A DNA stretch of 64,000 bases from Oscillospiraceae bacterium (lineage in GTDB: Bacteria > Bacillota > Clostridia > Oscillospirales > Oscillospiraceae). Positions 21,729 through 31,043 of the stretch are shown piece after piece (within the stretch, counting starts at the first letter, position 1; each line of letters begins with the position of its first letter). The stretch spans positions 62,001 to 126,000 of the forward strand of contig CAJTFK010000004.1 of the NCBI GenBank assembly GCA_910575505.1, in the 5' to 3' direction. The translations under genes and the position numbers were made by a program. The notes below the pieces were generated by a model. That model ran no database searches. It had not been told where the DNA came from and saw only the letters and a program-made list of their open reading frames with translations.

Positions 21729-23234
21729 ATGAAATTTATCGGAACTGTCAAAAAATCCCCTGCATTCGGAACCTTAAAATGGATCACCAGAGCGGTCTGT
21801 CCGGTCTGTCTGGCGGCGGTCCTGGCGGCCGCCTCGGCGGGGTGCGGCGGCAGCCGGAAGAGCCCCCTGGACCCAGAAAAGCCCGTGTCCCTGACGGTGT
21901 GGCACTATTACAACGGTTCCCAGCAGGCCGCCTTCGACGCCCTGGTGGAAACTTTCAACGACACCGTGGGCCAGGAGCAGGGCATCTATGTGGAGAGCTA
22001 CTCCCAGGGCTCCGTCTCCGATCTGGAGTCGGCGGTGCGGGACGCCATCAACGGCAAGGTGGGCTCTTCCGCCATTCCCAATATCTTCTCCTCCTACGCC
22101 GACACGGCCTATGAGGTGGAGCAGGCAGGGGCCCTGGCCAATCTGTCCGACTACCTCAGTCAGGAGGAGCTGGCGGACTATGTGGATTCCTATATCGAGG
22201 AGGGACGCATCGCCGCCGACGGCTCCCTGCGCATTTTCCCCACCGCCAAGTCCACGGAAATCATGATGCTCAACAAGACGGACTGGGAGCCCTTCGCCCA
22301 GGCCTGCGGCCTCTCCCTGGAGAGCCTGAAGACCATCGAGGGGGTTGCCGCCGCGGCGAAGACCTATTATGAATGGACGGACAGCCTCACCCCCGACGTG
22401 CCGGAGGACGGCAAATCCTTTTACGGACGGGACGCGGTGGCGAACTATTTCATCATCGGAATGCAGCAGCTGGGCGTGGAGCTCTTCCAGGTGGAGAACG
22501 GGGAAATGACCCTCAATCTGCCCGAGGAGGCCCTTCGCCGCATATGGGAAAACTACTATGTCCCCATGGTAAGGGGCTATTTCGGGGCCTATGGCTCCTT
22601 CCGCTCCGACGATGTGAAGACGGGGGACATTCTGGCCTATACCGGGTCCACCTCCTCCGCCATGTACTTCCCCAATCAGGTGGAGCTGGACGGCGGCAGC
22701 CATCCCATTGACTACATCGTGATGCAGGCTCCCATTTTCGAGGGCGGACAGCACTACGCCGTGCAGCAGGGAGCCGGCATGGTGGTCACCAAATCCGACG
22801 AGGCCCATGAATACGCCTCTGTGGAGTTCCTGAAATGGATTACCCAGGCGGAGAACAACCTGCGCTTTGGCTCCGTCTCCGGTTATCTGCCGGTACAGAA
22901 GGCCGCCAACAGCATCGAAAAGCTGGATCAGGTCATCGCCGGGCAGGGTCTGGAGGTTGCCCCCAAGACCTATGACTGCCTGAGCACCATTTTCTCAGAG
23001 ATGGAAGACATGACCCTGTACACCAACAAGAGCTTCAAAAACGGCTCCGCCGCCAGAAAGGTGCTGGAATACCACCTGGCAGACCGGGCGGCGGCGGACC
23101 GGGCGGCGGTGCTGGAGGCCATTGCCCAGGGCGCCGGCCTGGAGGAGGCCGCGGCCCCCTATGTGACGGACAGCGCCTTTGACGCCTGGTATGAGGATTT
23201 CTGCGCCGCGCTGCACGCCGCGGCGGACCAGTGA
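21729..23234 (+). CDS. Extracellular solute-binding lipoprotein (family 1-like)
   Basis: 501 residues. N-terminal hydrophobic signal ending in a lipobox (AASAGC, lipid-bearing Cys about residue 39), then a type-I binding fold: LTVWHYYNGSQQAAFDALVETFN is the usual start of sugar-binding proteins, followed by a TEIMMLNK strand and an AYTGSTSSAMYF hinge segment. The protein would be tethered outside the membrane and bind a sugar or oligosaccharide. No permease or ATPase gene is nearby; instead the stop codon is only 7 nt from a hybrid sensor kinase gene. The likely role is to present ligand to that kinase's extracellular sensor rather than to feed a transporter, though it could serve an importer encoded elsewhere. 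Confidence 0.88.
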   Translation: MKFIGTVKKSPAFGTLKWITRAVCPVCLAAVLAAASAGCGGSRKSPLDPEKPVSLTVWHYYNGSQQAAFDALVETFNDTVGQEQGIYVESYSQGSVSDLESAVRDAINGKVGSSAIPNIFSSYADTAYEVEQAGALANLSDYLSQEELADYVDSYIEEGRIAADGSLRIFPTAKSTEIMMLNKTDWEPFAQACGLSLESLKTIEGVAAAAKTYYEWTDSLTPDVPEDGKSFYGRDAVANYFIIGMQQLGVELFQVENGEMTLNLPEEALRRIWENYYVPMVRGYFGAYGSFRSDDVKTGDILAYTGSTSSAMYFPNQVELDGGSHPIDYIVMQAPIFEGGQHYAVQQGAGMVVTKSDEAHEYASVEFLKWITQAENNLRFGSVSGYLPVQKAANSIEKLDQVIAGQGLEVAPKTYDCLSTIFSEMEDMTLYTNKSFKNGSAARKVLEYHLADRAAADRAAVLEAIAQGAGLEEAAAPYVTDSAFDAWYEDFCAALHAAADQ

Positions 23235-23241
23235 GCACGCC

Positions 23242-26200
23242 ATGAACGCCAATACACGGAACGGCCCCCCCTCCGTCCCGCCGGAAGGGCCGGGCAAAGC
23301 TTCCGGAAAGCGGAGAAAAACCACCATATTCAAAATCTTTCTGCTCCCGCTGATTGCCATTATGCTGCTCCAGAGCGCCATCACCATCGGGACGCTGGTG
23401 GTCCGGCGCACCACGGAGACGCTGGAGGAATACGCCGGGAGCATGATGGAGCGGCTGGTGGAAAACCGGGGTGTGATTCTGCAGAACGACATGAATCAGC
23501 GCTGGTCCTCCGTTGCTGCGGAGGAGTCGATGATAGAGAATCTTCTGGTGGACTTTTTGGAGGAGGAGAACGTTGGACTGGACGCGCTGCTCCGCTCCGG
23601 CGAGCTGAAGGCCCGCCTTCTCAACCGGATTCTCCCCGAGTGCCTGGACATTCTCCAGAGCAATACCACCACCGGCATCTTCCTGATTCTGACCGGACCG
23701 GACCAGGGTGACGCCGGGGAATACGACGGAGTCTTCATCCGGGATTCCGACCCCTACACCAATCCCGTCAATTATACGGACCTGCTGCTGGAGCGGGGGA
23801 ACAAGCAGCTCTCCAGAGCCTGGAACATCCCCCTGGACACCCATTGGACCACCCGGTTTCACATGGAGGGCCAGGGGACCAACGCCGTCCAGCGCTATTT
23901 CTATGAGCCCTGGCGGGCGGGGACGGAGCACCCGGACGCCGACGCCAGGGATCTAGGCTACTGGGCCCTCCCCTTCACGCTGGAGCAGGACGGGACGGAC
24001 CCCCACCAGATGATTACCTATTCCCTGCCCCTGCGGCATCAGGGCCAGGTCTACGGAATCCTGGGCGTGGAAATCTCCGCCCACCTCCTGAACGACTATT
24101 TCCCGGCGGCAGAGCTGAACGAGTCTATGCAGTCCGGCTATCTGCTGGCGCTCCGGCAGCCGGACGGCAGCCATGTGTCCCTGATGGGCAAGGGCATCCT
24201 CTACGATCAGATCCGCTCCCACGGCGGGCAGTTCCATCTGGAGGAAACAAATTATGACGATTTGTCTCTGGTGCGGGACATCAGGCTGAACGACCAGGGG
24301 ATTTACGCCGTGTCCTGTCCGCTGAAGCTGTACGGCAGCCATGTTCCCTATGAGGAGACCGACTGGGTCCTTCTGGGTCTGGACACGGAGGAGGACCTGT
24401 TCGGCATGAGCCGGAAGCTCTATGTGTGGATGGTCGCCGCCGTTCTCATCGGTCTGGTCTTCGGGGTCTTCGGCATCTATCTGGCGGTACGGCACCTGAC
24501 CCGGCCGGTTCAGCGGCTGATGCAGTGCATCAGCCAGGGACAGGCGGGGCTCCAGGCCTTCAGGCCCTCCAACATTCTGGAAATCGACGCCTTGTATGAC
24601 GTGGTCAACAGCCTGACGGAGCGGCAGAAGGAGGCGGAGAATATCCTGCTGGAGGAAAAGGAGCGCTACAAGCTGGCGCTGGAATCCTCCAAGGACATCT
24701 TTTTCTCCTACGACCTGCAAAGCCAGATGCTGGACATCGTGAACCACCGGACCATGAACGGTCAGTGGAAAAGCCCCCAAACCGAAAGCGGTCTCATCAA
24801 TCCCGAGTCCATCTATGAGGCGGACCGGGCGTCGGTGACGGAGGCTCTTCTCCGAAACCCGGACCATCCCTATGCGGAGTTTCGGATGCGCTGGCAGGGC
24901 GAAACCGAATTTACCTGGGTGGCCCTGTCCGGCAAGGCCCTCTACGACACGGACGGCCGCCGCTGGAAGCTGGTGGGCAGCATCCACAGCATCCAGAAGC
25001 AGAAGGATCGGGAGGCCCGGCAGCTTCGCAGAAGCACCATCGACGGTGTAACCGGCCTGTACTGCTTCAGCGCCGGCATGGAACTGCTGAAGGCCTGCCG
25101 CCGGGCCCGTCCGGAGGGCGTCATGGCCGTGCTGCGCCTGAACCAGCTGACGGAGACCAGCGAGAAAAACGGCATCGTCTTCGGAGACATGATTCTGGAG
25201 GAAATCGGGGCGCTGATCCGCGCCAGGTGCCAGGCCTTCCAGGAGCAGACCGGACGGCGGGCCGTCGCCCTGCGGCTGAACAGAGACGAGTTCATCCTCT
25301 GGCAGGAGGCGGACCGGGCCCAGGCGGAGGAGCTGGCAGGCTCTTTGCTGGACGCCGTCAATACGGCATTTCCGGAGGAGCATTTCAGCGTACGGCTGAA
25401 CGCCGGCCTCACCCGGGGGAAGCCGGAGCAGAACACCGAGAACCTCATCCGGCAGGCCAAGCTGGCCCAGAGTCTGGCCCCCGCCGGGGGAATCCTGTTC
25501 CACGAGGCCGGAACGGAGCCCCTGCCCCTGCTGCGGGAGCAGGAAATCACCTCCCTGGGCTACGGCGAGGACGTGAGCCTGGTATCCGTGGCCCTGAACC
25601 TCTTCGGCAAGGGCGCAGACTTCCCCGCGCAGATGACGCTGATGATCCAGAAAATCGGCCGGACCTATCAGGCAGAGGGGGTCCTGGTGTCCCTGCTGCG
25701 GGCCGACTTCAATTCCAACTACCTGAATTACCAATGGCGCCGGTCGGGAGCCGTCATTGAGGACTGCGTGCGGAAATACCGGGAGGAGGACAAAGCGGAC
25801 TTTTTCAGCTGGCTGGGTCAGGAGGAGGTCCGTCCCTTCTCCGGCGAGGACAGCTCTCAGGCGATCCTCCAGTGCTTCCTGTGCGTCCCGCCGGGACACC
25901 GCGGCATTCTGCTGCCCCTGTACGACAGCGGAACCTACATGGGCAACATCTGCATCCTGGGCCTGGAGCCGGAGCTTCTGGAAAGCCCCGAGGAATACCA
26001 GAATCTGGCGGAGCTGGGCCGGGTCATTCAGAGCCAGCTGAACCAGCAGCAGCATGACATCGCCAGCAAGGCAAAGTCCGAATTTCTCTCCCGCATGAGC
26101 CACGAAATCCGCACCCCCATGAACGGCATCATCGGCATGACGGCCATCGCCCTGCAAAAGGACCAGGACCCGGAGCGGGTCACGGACTGCCTGCAAAAGA

Positions 26201-27198
26201 TCCAGGCCTCCTCCGACTATCTGCTGGGACTCATCAACGATATTCTGGACATGTCCAAAATCGAAAGCGGCAAGATGAAGCTGGAGGCCCTGGATTTCCA
26301 TATGGGCAAGACCCTTGACACCATCCGGGAGCTGATTGTCTCCCAGGCAGAGGCAAAGCAGGTGGAATTTGTCCAGGACATCCATCTGACGCACCACTGG
26401 TTCCAGGCGGACAGCATGCGCATCAGTCAGGTGCTGATCAACCTGCTGGGCAACGCCGTGAAATTCACCCCTCCGGGGGGACGCATCACCCTGACGGTAC
26501 GGGAGGAAAGCGCCGCCGAAACGGAGTCCCTGGTCTATTTCGCCGTCAGGGACACAGGCATCGGCATCCCCAAGGAGGAACAGGAACGGGTTTTCCGCTC
26601 CTTCGAGCAGGCCTCCGGAACCAACCCCTCCAAGCAGCGGGGCACCGGACTGGGCCTTTCCATCAGCAGCCGTCTGGTGCAGATGATGGGCAGCAGCATC
26701 CAGCTGGACAGCGCCCCGGGACAGGGCAGCACCTTCAGCTTCTCCATTCCCCTGACGCTGGGCAAATGCACAGAGGGCGAGGAGCAGCAGGAGGAGCCCC
26801 TTTCCTTTGACGGATGCCGCATCCTGGTGGTGGAGGACAATGATCTGAACGCCGAGATTGCCCAGTGTCTTCTGGAGGAACGGAACTTTGAGGTGGACTG
26901 CGTTTATGACGGCGCTCAGGCCGTGGAGCGCATCCGCTCCACGCCGCCGGGAACCTATGACGCCATTCTGATGGACATCATGATGCCGGTGATGGACGGT
27001 CTGGAGGCCACCCGCACCATCCGGAGCATGGAGCGGGAGGACTGCCGCACCATCCCCATCATCGCCATGTCGGCCAACGCCTTTGACGACGACCTGAAAA
27101 AATCCGTGGAGTGCGGCATGAACGGACATCTGTCCAAACCCGTGGAGGTCGACAAGCTGTATCAGACGCTGAGCGAGGTCATCCGCCAGAGGCCCTGA
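23242..27198 (+). CDS. Hybrid sensor histidine kinase/response regulator with degenerate GGDEF
   Basis: 1318 residues. TM1 at about 29-53, a ~340-residue extracellular dCache-like sensor, TM2 at about 393-415, then a HAMP-like linker. A PAS domain follows near 473-590 (YKLALESSKDIFFSYDL). A GGDEF-type domain at about 598-755 starts with IDGVTGLYCFSAGMELL but its active-site loop reads NRDEF instead of GGDEF, so it should not make c-di-GMP. After a GAF-like region come HisKA (His in SRMSHEIRTPMNGIIG, about 955), HATPase (NLLGNAVKFTP, DTGIGIPKEE, GTGLGLSIS) and a receiver domain (1192-1310, Asp in DAILMDIMMPVMDG). The SD at 23242 is weak, so translation may depend on coupling to the binding-protein gene. 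No output regulator gene is adjacent. Confidence 0.92.
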   Translation: MNANTRNGPPSVPPEGPGKASGKRRKTTIFKIFLLPLIAIMLLQSAITIGTLVVRRTTETLEEYAGSMMERLVENRGVILQNDMNQRWSSVAAEESMIENLLVDFLEEENVGLDALLRSGELKARLLNRILPECLDILQSNTTTGIFLILTGPDQGDAGEYDGVFIRDSDPYTNPVNYTDLLLERGNKQLSRAWNIPLDTHWTTRFHMEGQGTNAVQRYFYEPWRAGTEHPDADARDLGYWALPFTLEQDGTDPHQMITYSLPLRHQGQVYGILGVEISAHLLNDYFPAAELNESMQSGYLLALRQPDGSHVSLMGKGILYDQIRSHGGQFHLEETNYDDLSLVRDIRLNDQGIYAVSCPLKLYGSHVPYEETDWVLLGLDTEEDLFGMSRKLYVWMVAAVLIGLVFGVFGIYLAVRHLTRPVQRLMQCISQGQAGLQAFRPSNILEIDALYDVVNSLTERQKEAENILLEEKERYKLALESSKDIFFSYDLQSQMLDIVNHRTMNGQWKSPQTESGLINPESIYEADRASVTEALLRNPDHPYAEFRMRWQGETEFTWVALSGKALYDTDGRRWKLVGSIHSIQKQKDREARQLRRSTIDGVTGLYCFSAGMELLKACRRARPEGVMAVLRLNQLTETSEKNGIVFGDMILEEIGALIRARCQAFQEQTGRRAVALRLNRDEFILWQEADRAQAEELAGSLLDAVNTAFPEEHFSVRLNAGLTRGKPEQNTENLIRQAKLAQSLAPAGGILFHEAGTEPLPLLREQEITSLGYGEDVSLVSVALNLFGKGADFPAQMTLMIQKIGRTYQAEGVLVSLLRADFNSNYLNYQWRRSGAVIEDCVRKYREEDKADFFSWLGQEEVRPFSGEDSSQAILQCFLCVPPGHRGILLPLYDSGTYMGNICILGLEPELLESPEEYQNLAELGRVIQSQLNQQQHDIASKAKSEFLSRMSHEIRTPMNGIIGMTAIALQKDQDPERVTDCLQKIQASSDYLLGLINDILDMSKIESGKMKLEALDFHMGKTLDTIRELIVSQAEAKQVEFVQDIHLTHHWFQADSMRISQVLINLLGNAVKFTPPGGRITLTVREESAAETESLVYFAVRDTGIGIPKEEQERVFRSFEQASGTNPSKQRGTGLGLSISSRLVQMMGSSIQLDSAPGQGSTFSFSIPLTLGKCTEGEEQQEEPLSFDGCRILVVEDNDLNAEIAQCLLEERNFEVDCVYDGAQAVERIRSTPPGTYDAILMDIMMPVMDGLEATRTIRSMEREDCRTIPIIAMSANAFDDDLKKSVECGMNGHLSKPVEVDKLYQTLSEVIRQRP

Positions 27199-27239
27199 CC
27201 TCCGCCGGATGCGCACGTTCTCCAAAGGAGGCGGACGCC

Positions 27240-27621
27240 ATGGGACGGCCGGGTGTGCTTCGATCCCGCATAAGCTGTGAGCTGGACCGGAATTGACGCC
27301 GCGGCGCACCTCAGCGGCGTGTCTCTGGCGGCAGTGATGCCGGCAAAAAGGAGAGGCCTGGAGCTGGCGGCTATGACGGCCATGCTTCATGACCTCCGGA
27401 CCTGTCAAAACGGCAGCTGTGACGGCCACGCCCTCCAGGGCGCGGCGCTGGCCTGGGGCATCCTGGGGGCCTGGGGCTGGCCTCTCCGGAGGAAACGGAG
27501 GCAATCTGCTCCGCCCTCCGCTGCCGCAGCGACAAGCTGACAACGGACGGTCCCCCAGGGCCATATCCGACCGGGAAAAGCCCGGTTCGCAGGGCTTTGT
27601 GAAGAACTCGGCATGAACTGA
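27240..27621 (+). pseudogene. Decayed HD-domain phosphohydrolase gene
   Basis: Pieces of an HD-domain protein in different frames. A good SD (AAAGGAGG) and ATG at 27240 start an 18-codon frame that ends in TGA. The next frame, read from about 27277, gives HLSGVSLAAVM and then the metal-binding signature AMLHDLRTCQNGSCDGHALQGA. After a frame change near 27475 come LASPEETEAICSAL and RSDKLTTDGP, where the family normally continues with a DADVLQH helix that is missing. A third frame restores a family-like C-terminus, FAGLCEELGMN, ending at 27621. At least two frameshifts, a nonsense mutation and a deletion make it non-functional. The family call comes from my recall of clostridial HD proteins. 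Confidence 0.7.
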
Positions 27622-27791
27622 ACAAATTCGGCTCGTTTCACGGGTCCCGCCGGAGCGGCTTCCGGCGGGGCCCGCTCTTCTGCCCGGAGGCCGGAAGGCC
27701 GGACCCTCCGAATCCCAGGTCTTCCGGCGTCCCTGCCAAGAATCCTGTCCTTTTATCCCGTCTTTTTGTGTATCTTTTCGTCAAAACCGCA

Positions 27792-27820
27792 TTGCGCACC
27801 CATTTATACAGTGCTATATT
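27792..27820 (+). promoter_or_regulatory. Promoter for the cation/proton antiporter gene
   Basis: TTGCGC, 17-nt spacer, TATATT in an AT-rich stretch. Between the pseudogene and this promoter there is only a CCCGCCGGA/TCCGGCGGG hairpin (about 27645-27670) without a T-tract. Confidence 0.5.
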
Positions 27821-27887
27821 ATGCTAATACGAATCCGAGGCCAGCAAGCCCCAGGGCCGCCGGCCTCCTTCAAAACGAGGTGCCGCA

Positions 27888-29174
27888 ATGCAGATTTTAA
27901 TTCAACTGTCTCTTTCCCTGGTGGGCGGGCTGCTGATGTCCCGGCTGGCCAAAAAGCTGAACCTTCCCGCCGTCACCGCTTATCTGGTCACCGGGCTTCT
28001 GCTGGGACCCTACTGTCTGGGCGCGATGGACCTGATGTCCCTGGGCTTCCAGAGCCTGGACGAGGTGGCTGCCCTGGACCTGATTTCCCAGGTGGCCCTG
28101 GGCTTCATCGCCTTCACCATCGGCAACGAATTCCGGCTGGAACAGCTGAAACACATGGGAAAGCAGGCCATTATCGTGGGCATTTTGCAGGCCGTGGCCA
28201 CCACGGCCCTGGTGGACTCGGCTCTGATTGCCCTCCATCTCATAAATCCGGAGCTGATTTCCCTGGGCGCCGCCGTGACCCTGGGCTCCATTGCCGCCGC
28301 CACAGCTCCGGCGGCCACGCTGATGGTGGTCCGCCAGTACAAGGCCGACGGCCCCCTGACCAAGCTGCTGTTGCTGGTGGTGGCCATTGATGACGCAGTG
28401 GGCCTGATACTCTTCTCCGCCTCCTTCGGCGTGGCCTCCGCTCTGGAGAGCGGGACCATCAGTGCCGTGACCGTGGTGGTGGAGCCCCTGGTGGAAATCC
28501 TGCTGTCCCTGCTTCTGGGGGGCTTTGCGGGCTGGGTGCTGTTCCGGGTGGAAAAGTATTTCCATTCCCGCAGCAAGCGCCTGTCCATCTCCATCGGCTT
28601 CGTGCTGCTGACGGTGGGTCTGTCCATGGCGGAATTCGAGGCAGGCGGCATCCACTGCGGGTTCAGCCTGCTGCTGGTGTGCATGATGACGGGCACCGTC
28701 TTCTGCAACATCTGCGATTTCTCCGAGGAGCTGATGGGCCGGGTGGACGGCTGGACGGCCCCGCTGTTCGTGCTGTTCTTCGTGCTCTCCGGCGCGGAGC
28801 TGGATTTGAATATCCTGTCCAATCCCCTGGCCCTGCTGATCGGCGCGGTGTACATCGCCGCCCGGAGCCTGGGCAAGTACCTTGGGGCCTGTGGCAGCTG
28901 CGCCCTGACCCGCTGCGCCCCCAATATCACAAAGTATCTGGGCATCACCCTGCTGCCCCAGGCCGGCGTGGCCCTGGGCATGGCCCTCACCGCACAGCAG
29001 CTGTCCGACGGGCAGATGGTACGGAATGTGGTGCTGTTCTCCGTGCTGGTCTATGAGCTGGTGGGTCCGGCTCTGACGAAGCGGGCCCTGATTGCCGCCG
29101 GGGAAATCCAGTCGGAGGGCCGGACCTCCGCCCGGCGGAAGAATCCGCCCAAGGCGCCTCTCCGGCGGCTCTGA
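27888..29174 (+). CDS. CPA2/Kef-type cation:proton antiporter membrane protein
   Basis: 428 residues with about 12 transmembrane helices. The monovalent cation/proton antiporter-2 fold is shown by SRLAKKLNLPAVTAYLVTGLLLGP at the N-terminus, TAPAATLMVV with VVAIDDAVGLI carrying the paired acidic residues of the ion-binding site, and LPQAGVALGMAL near the end. It exchanges K+ or Na+ for H+ across the membrane. There is no C-terminal TrkA-N/RCK regulatory domain and the tail is short and basic (ARRKNPPKAP), so gating differs from KefB/KefC. SD is weak (ACGAGGTG). It is monocistronic, ending at a terminator at 29267. Confidence 0.88.
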   Translation: MQILIQLSLSLVGGLLMSRLAKKLNLPAVTAYLVTGLLLGPYCLGAMDLMSLGFQSLDEVAALDLISQVALGFIAFTIGNEFRLEQLKHMGKQAIIVGILQAVATTALVDSALIALHLINPELISLGAAVTLGSIAAATAPAATLMVVRQYKADGPLTKLLLLVVAIDDAVGLILFSASFGVASALESGTISAVTVVVEPLVEILLSLLLGGFAGWVLFRVEKYFHSRSKRLSISIGFVLLTVGLSMAEFEAGGIHCGFSLLLVCMMTGTVFCNICDFSEELMGRVDGWTAPLFVLFFVLSGAELDLNILSNPLALLIGAVYIAARSLGKYLGACGSCALTRCAPNITKYLGITLLPQAGVALGMALTAQQLSDGQMVRNVVLFSVLVYELVGPALTKRALIAAGEIQSEGRTSARRKNPPKAPLRRL

Positions 29175-29266
29175 GGGAGCCTGCTTCCGGGGTCGGGCGC
29201 CCTGTCCCCCGGAAAGCCCCGCACAGCGGAGACGGACGGCGGTCTCTTCTGTCCGGGAAACCGGCC

Positions 29267-29305
29267 AAAGGCCCCGGGTCCTGTCAGAAGGTCCCGGGGC
29301 CTTTT
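29267..29305 (+). terminator. Terminator of the antiporter gene
   Basis: Stem AAAGGCCCCGGG/CCCGGGGCCTTT with a 14-nt loop, then TTCC. Confidence 0.8.
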
Positions 29306-29335
29306 CCAATCGCTCACAGAAGCACAGAAAACCGG

Positions 29336-29369
29336 CGCGGTCTGCTGAAATATCCTTTCAACAGGCCGC
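29336..29369 (-). terminator. Terminator of the NfeD/stomatin operon
   Basis: Sixteen-bp stem with G-T pairs (GCGCGG...TGAAA / TTTCA...CCGCGC) and a 4-nt loop, just after the stomatin stop codon; on the minus strand it leads to a GGTTTTC run. Confidence 0.65.
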
Positions 29370-29377
29370 GCCTCCGC

Positions 29378-30328
29378 TTATTTCTTCTCCTTGGAATCCT
29401 CGCTCTCAAACACGGCCCTGGCCCCGGCGGCCAGACCCGCCAGCCCCTGGATCTCGCTGGGGATGATGATTTTTGTGGCTTTGCCGTCGGCCACCTTGGT
29501 CATGGTCTCCAGGGCCTTCAGCTTCACCACCTGGTCATTGGGGGCGGCGGCGTTCAGCAGCCGGAGGGACTCCGCCAGAGCGGTCTGGACCCGGGTGATG
29601 GCCTCGGCCTCCGCCTCGGCGGCCATGATCCGGGCCTCTTTTTCACCCTCGGCCTTCAGAATGGCGGCCTGCTTGGCGGCCTCGGCCTTTAAGAGGGCCG
29701 CCTGCTTCTCGCCCTCGGCCACCAGGATTTGAGACTGCTTCTGCCCCTCCGCCTGGAGGATGGACTCCCGGCGCTCCCGCTCCGCCTTCATCTGCTTTTC
29801 CATGGCGTTTTGAATCTCACGGGGCGGGATGATGTTTTTCAGCTCCACCCGGTTGATCTTGATGCCCCAGGGGTCCGTGGCCTCGTCCAGGATAGAGCGC
29901 ATCCGGGAGTTGATGATGTCCCGGCTGGTGAGGGACTGGTCCAGCTCCATTTCGCCGATGATGTTCCGCAGCGTGGTGGCCGTCAGGTTCTCCACCGCGT
30001 TCATGGGGTTATCCACCCCGTAGGTATAGAGCTTGGGGTCTGTAATCTGGAAGTAAATCACCGTGTCAATCTGCATGGTCACATTGTCCTTGGTGATGAC
30101 GGGCTGAGGGGGGAAATCCGCCACCTGCTCCTTGAGGGACACTTTTTTCATAATCCGCATCACAAAGGGAATTTTGATGTGGGGCCCCTGGTTCCACACG
30201 GTGTAGAACCGGCCCAGCCAGGTAATCACATAGGCCTGGGACTGCTGCACGATGTGAAAGTTCACACCAATCAGCAGCACCAGCAGCACAATCACCATCA
30301 CCAAAGGAATCCACCACAGAGGTATCAT
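29378..30328 (-). CDS. SPFH/Band 7 (stomatin-like) membrane protein
   Basis: 316 residues: one N-terminal membrane helix (PLWWIPLVMVIVLLVLLIGVNF), then a Band 7 domain (VVQQSQAYVITWLGRFYTV-like start, GPHIKIPFV, DTVIYFQITDP), then an alanine/glutamate coiled coil (about 175-270, repeated KAE/AEGEKQ units). It ends at a compact C-terminal domain with IIPSEIQGLAGLA. QmcA/YqfA-type stomatins oligomerise at the membrane and organise microdomains. The gene overlaps the upstream NfeD gene by 4 nt (ATGA), the usual partner arrangement. Confidence 0.93.
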   Translation of the reverse strand: MIPLWWIPLVMVIVLLVLLIGVNFHIVQQSQAYVITWLGRFYTVWNQGPHIKIPFVMRIMKKVSLKEQVADFPPQPVITKDNVTMQIDTVIYFQITDPKLYTYGVDNPMNAVENLTATTLRNIIGEMELDQSLTSRDIINSRMRSILDEATDPWGIKINRVELKNIIPPREIQNAMEKQMKAERERRESILQAEGQKQSQILVAEGEKQAALLKAEAAKQAAILKAEGEKEARIMAAEAEAEAITRVQTALAESLRLLNAAAPNDQVVKLKALETMTKVADGKATKIIIPSEIQGLAGLAAGARAVFESEDSKEKK

Positions 30329-30798
30329 GATACCGCCTCCTTTTCAAATTGGGAACTCTGCTCCAGCTGGTCCGGCTCCACCAGCAGCTTCACACCTTCG
30401 ATCCGCCGGACCCGGACCCGCTCCCCTGCGGGAATGACGCCGCCGCCGGCGCTGCGGGCGGTCCAGGTCTTGCCGTCGACGTACACCGCGCCGGAGGCGC
30501 GCCGGTTGTCAATGGTCTCCGTCACCTCGGCCAGGGCGCCGATCACACGGTCGGAGTTGGTGGGGACCGGGGGCCTTGTCATAAACCGCCGCACCAGGGG
30601 CCGGGTCAGAATCAGGGCCGCGGCGGACACAATGGCAAAGACCAGCATCTGCGCCGCCACAGAACCCCCCGCCACCGACACAGCCAGCGCCGCCAGGGCG
30701 CCTACCACGAACCACACGGAGACCAGACCCTCTGTCAGCAGCTCCACCACACCGAACAGCGCCACGCCGCCCAGCCAGAGCCATACCATCAAATTCAT
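30325..30798 (-). CDS. NfeD-like membrane protein
   Basis: 157 residues. Two to three N-terminal membrane helices (MVWLWLGGVALFGVVELL, SVWFVVGALAALAVSV, MLVFAIVSAAALIL), followed by a cytoplasmic OB-fold (VIGALAEVTETIDN, VYVDGKTWTARS, AGERVRVRRIEGVKLLVEP), the NfeD C-terminal domain. The short form without a ClpP-like protease is normally paired with a stomatin, as here. Role in membrane-domain maintenance is known for the family only in outline. GGAGG precedes the ATG. First gene of a two-gene operon transcribed away from the two-component system. Confidence 0.88.
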   Translation of the reverse strand: MNLMVWLWLGGVALFGVVELLTEGLVSVWFVVGALAALAVSVAGGSVAAQMLVFAIVSAAALILTRPLVRRFMTRPPVPTNSDRVIGALAEVTETIDNRRASGAVYVDGKTWTARSAGGGVIPAGERVRVRRIEGVKLLVEPDQLEQSSQFEKEAVS

Positions 30799-30914
30799 AA
30801 GCGCCTCCTTTCCGCGCCTGTGCGCATACGCTTTTATTTCAGTATAGCATAGTCCGGCCCCGAATGATATTTCATTTGTGTAACATTATCCGGCGCGAAA
30901 CGGCGGCAAACCGT

Positions 30915-30951
30915 TTGACTTTTTCCGCTGGCGGTGCTATAGTCAGCACAG
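30915..30951 (+). promoter_or_regulatory. Promoter of the two-component system, overlapping a solo element end
   Basis: TTGACT, 17-nt spacer, TATAGT at 30938-30943. The -10 is also the first six bases of TATAGTCAGCACAG, which is identical to the left 14 bp of the structured element at 16165. No second end follows, so it looks like an element remnant that contributes the -10 hexamer, or a convergent sequence. Confidence 0.65.
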
Positions 30952-31043
30952 CTGAACCGGGTCCCCCGAAGCCCTTTCAAAGCGCTCCGGCGGCCCGCCC
31001 TGAGTGATTTTACCCCCTATGTTATGCGGAAGGAGAGCCGGCC

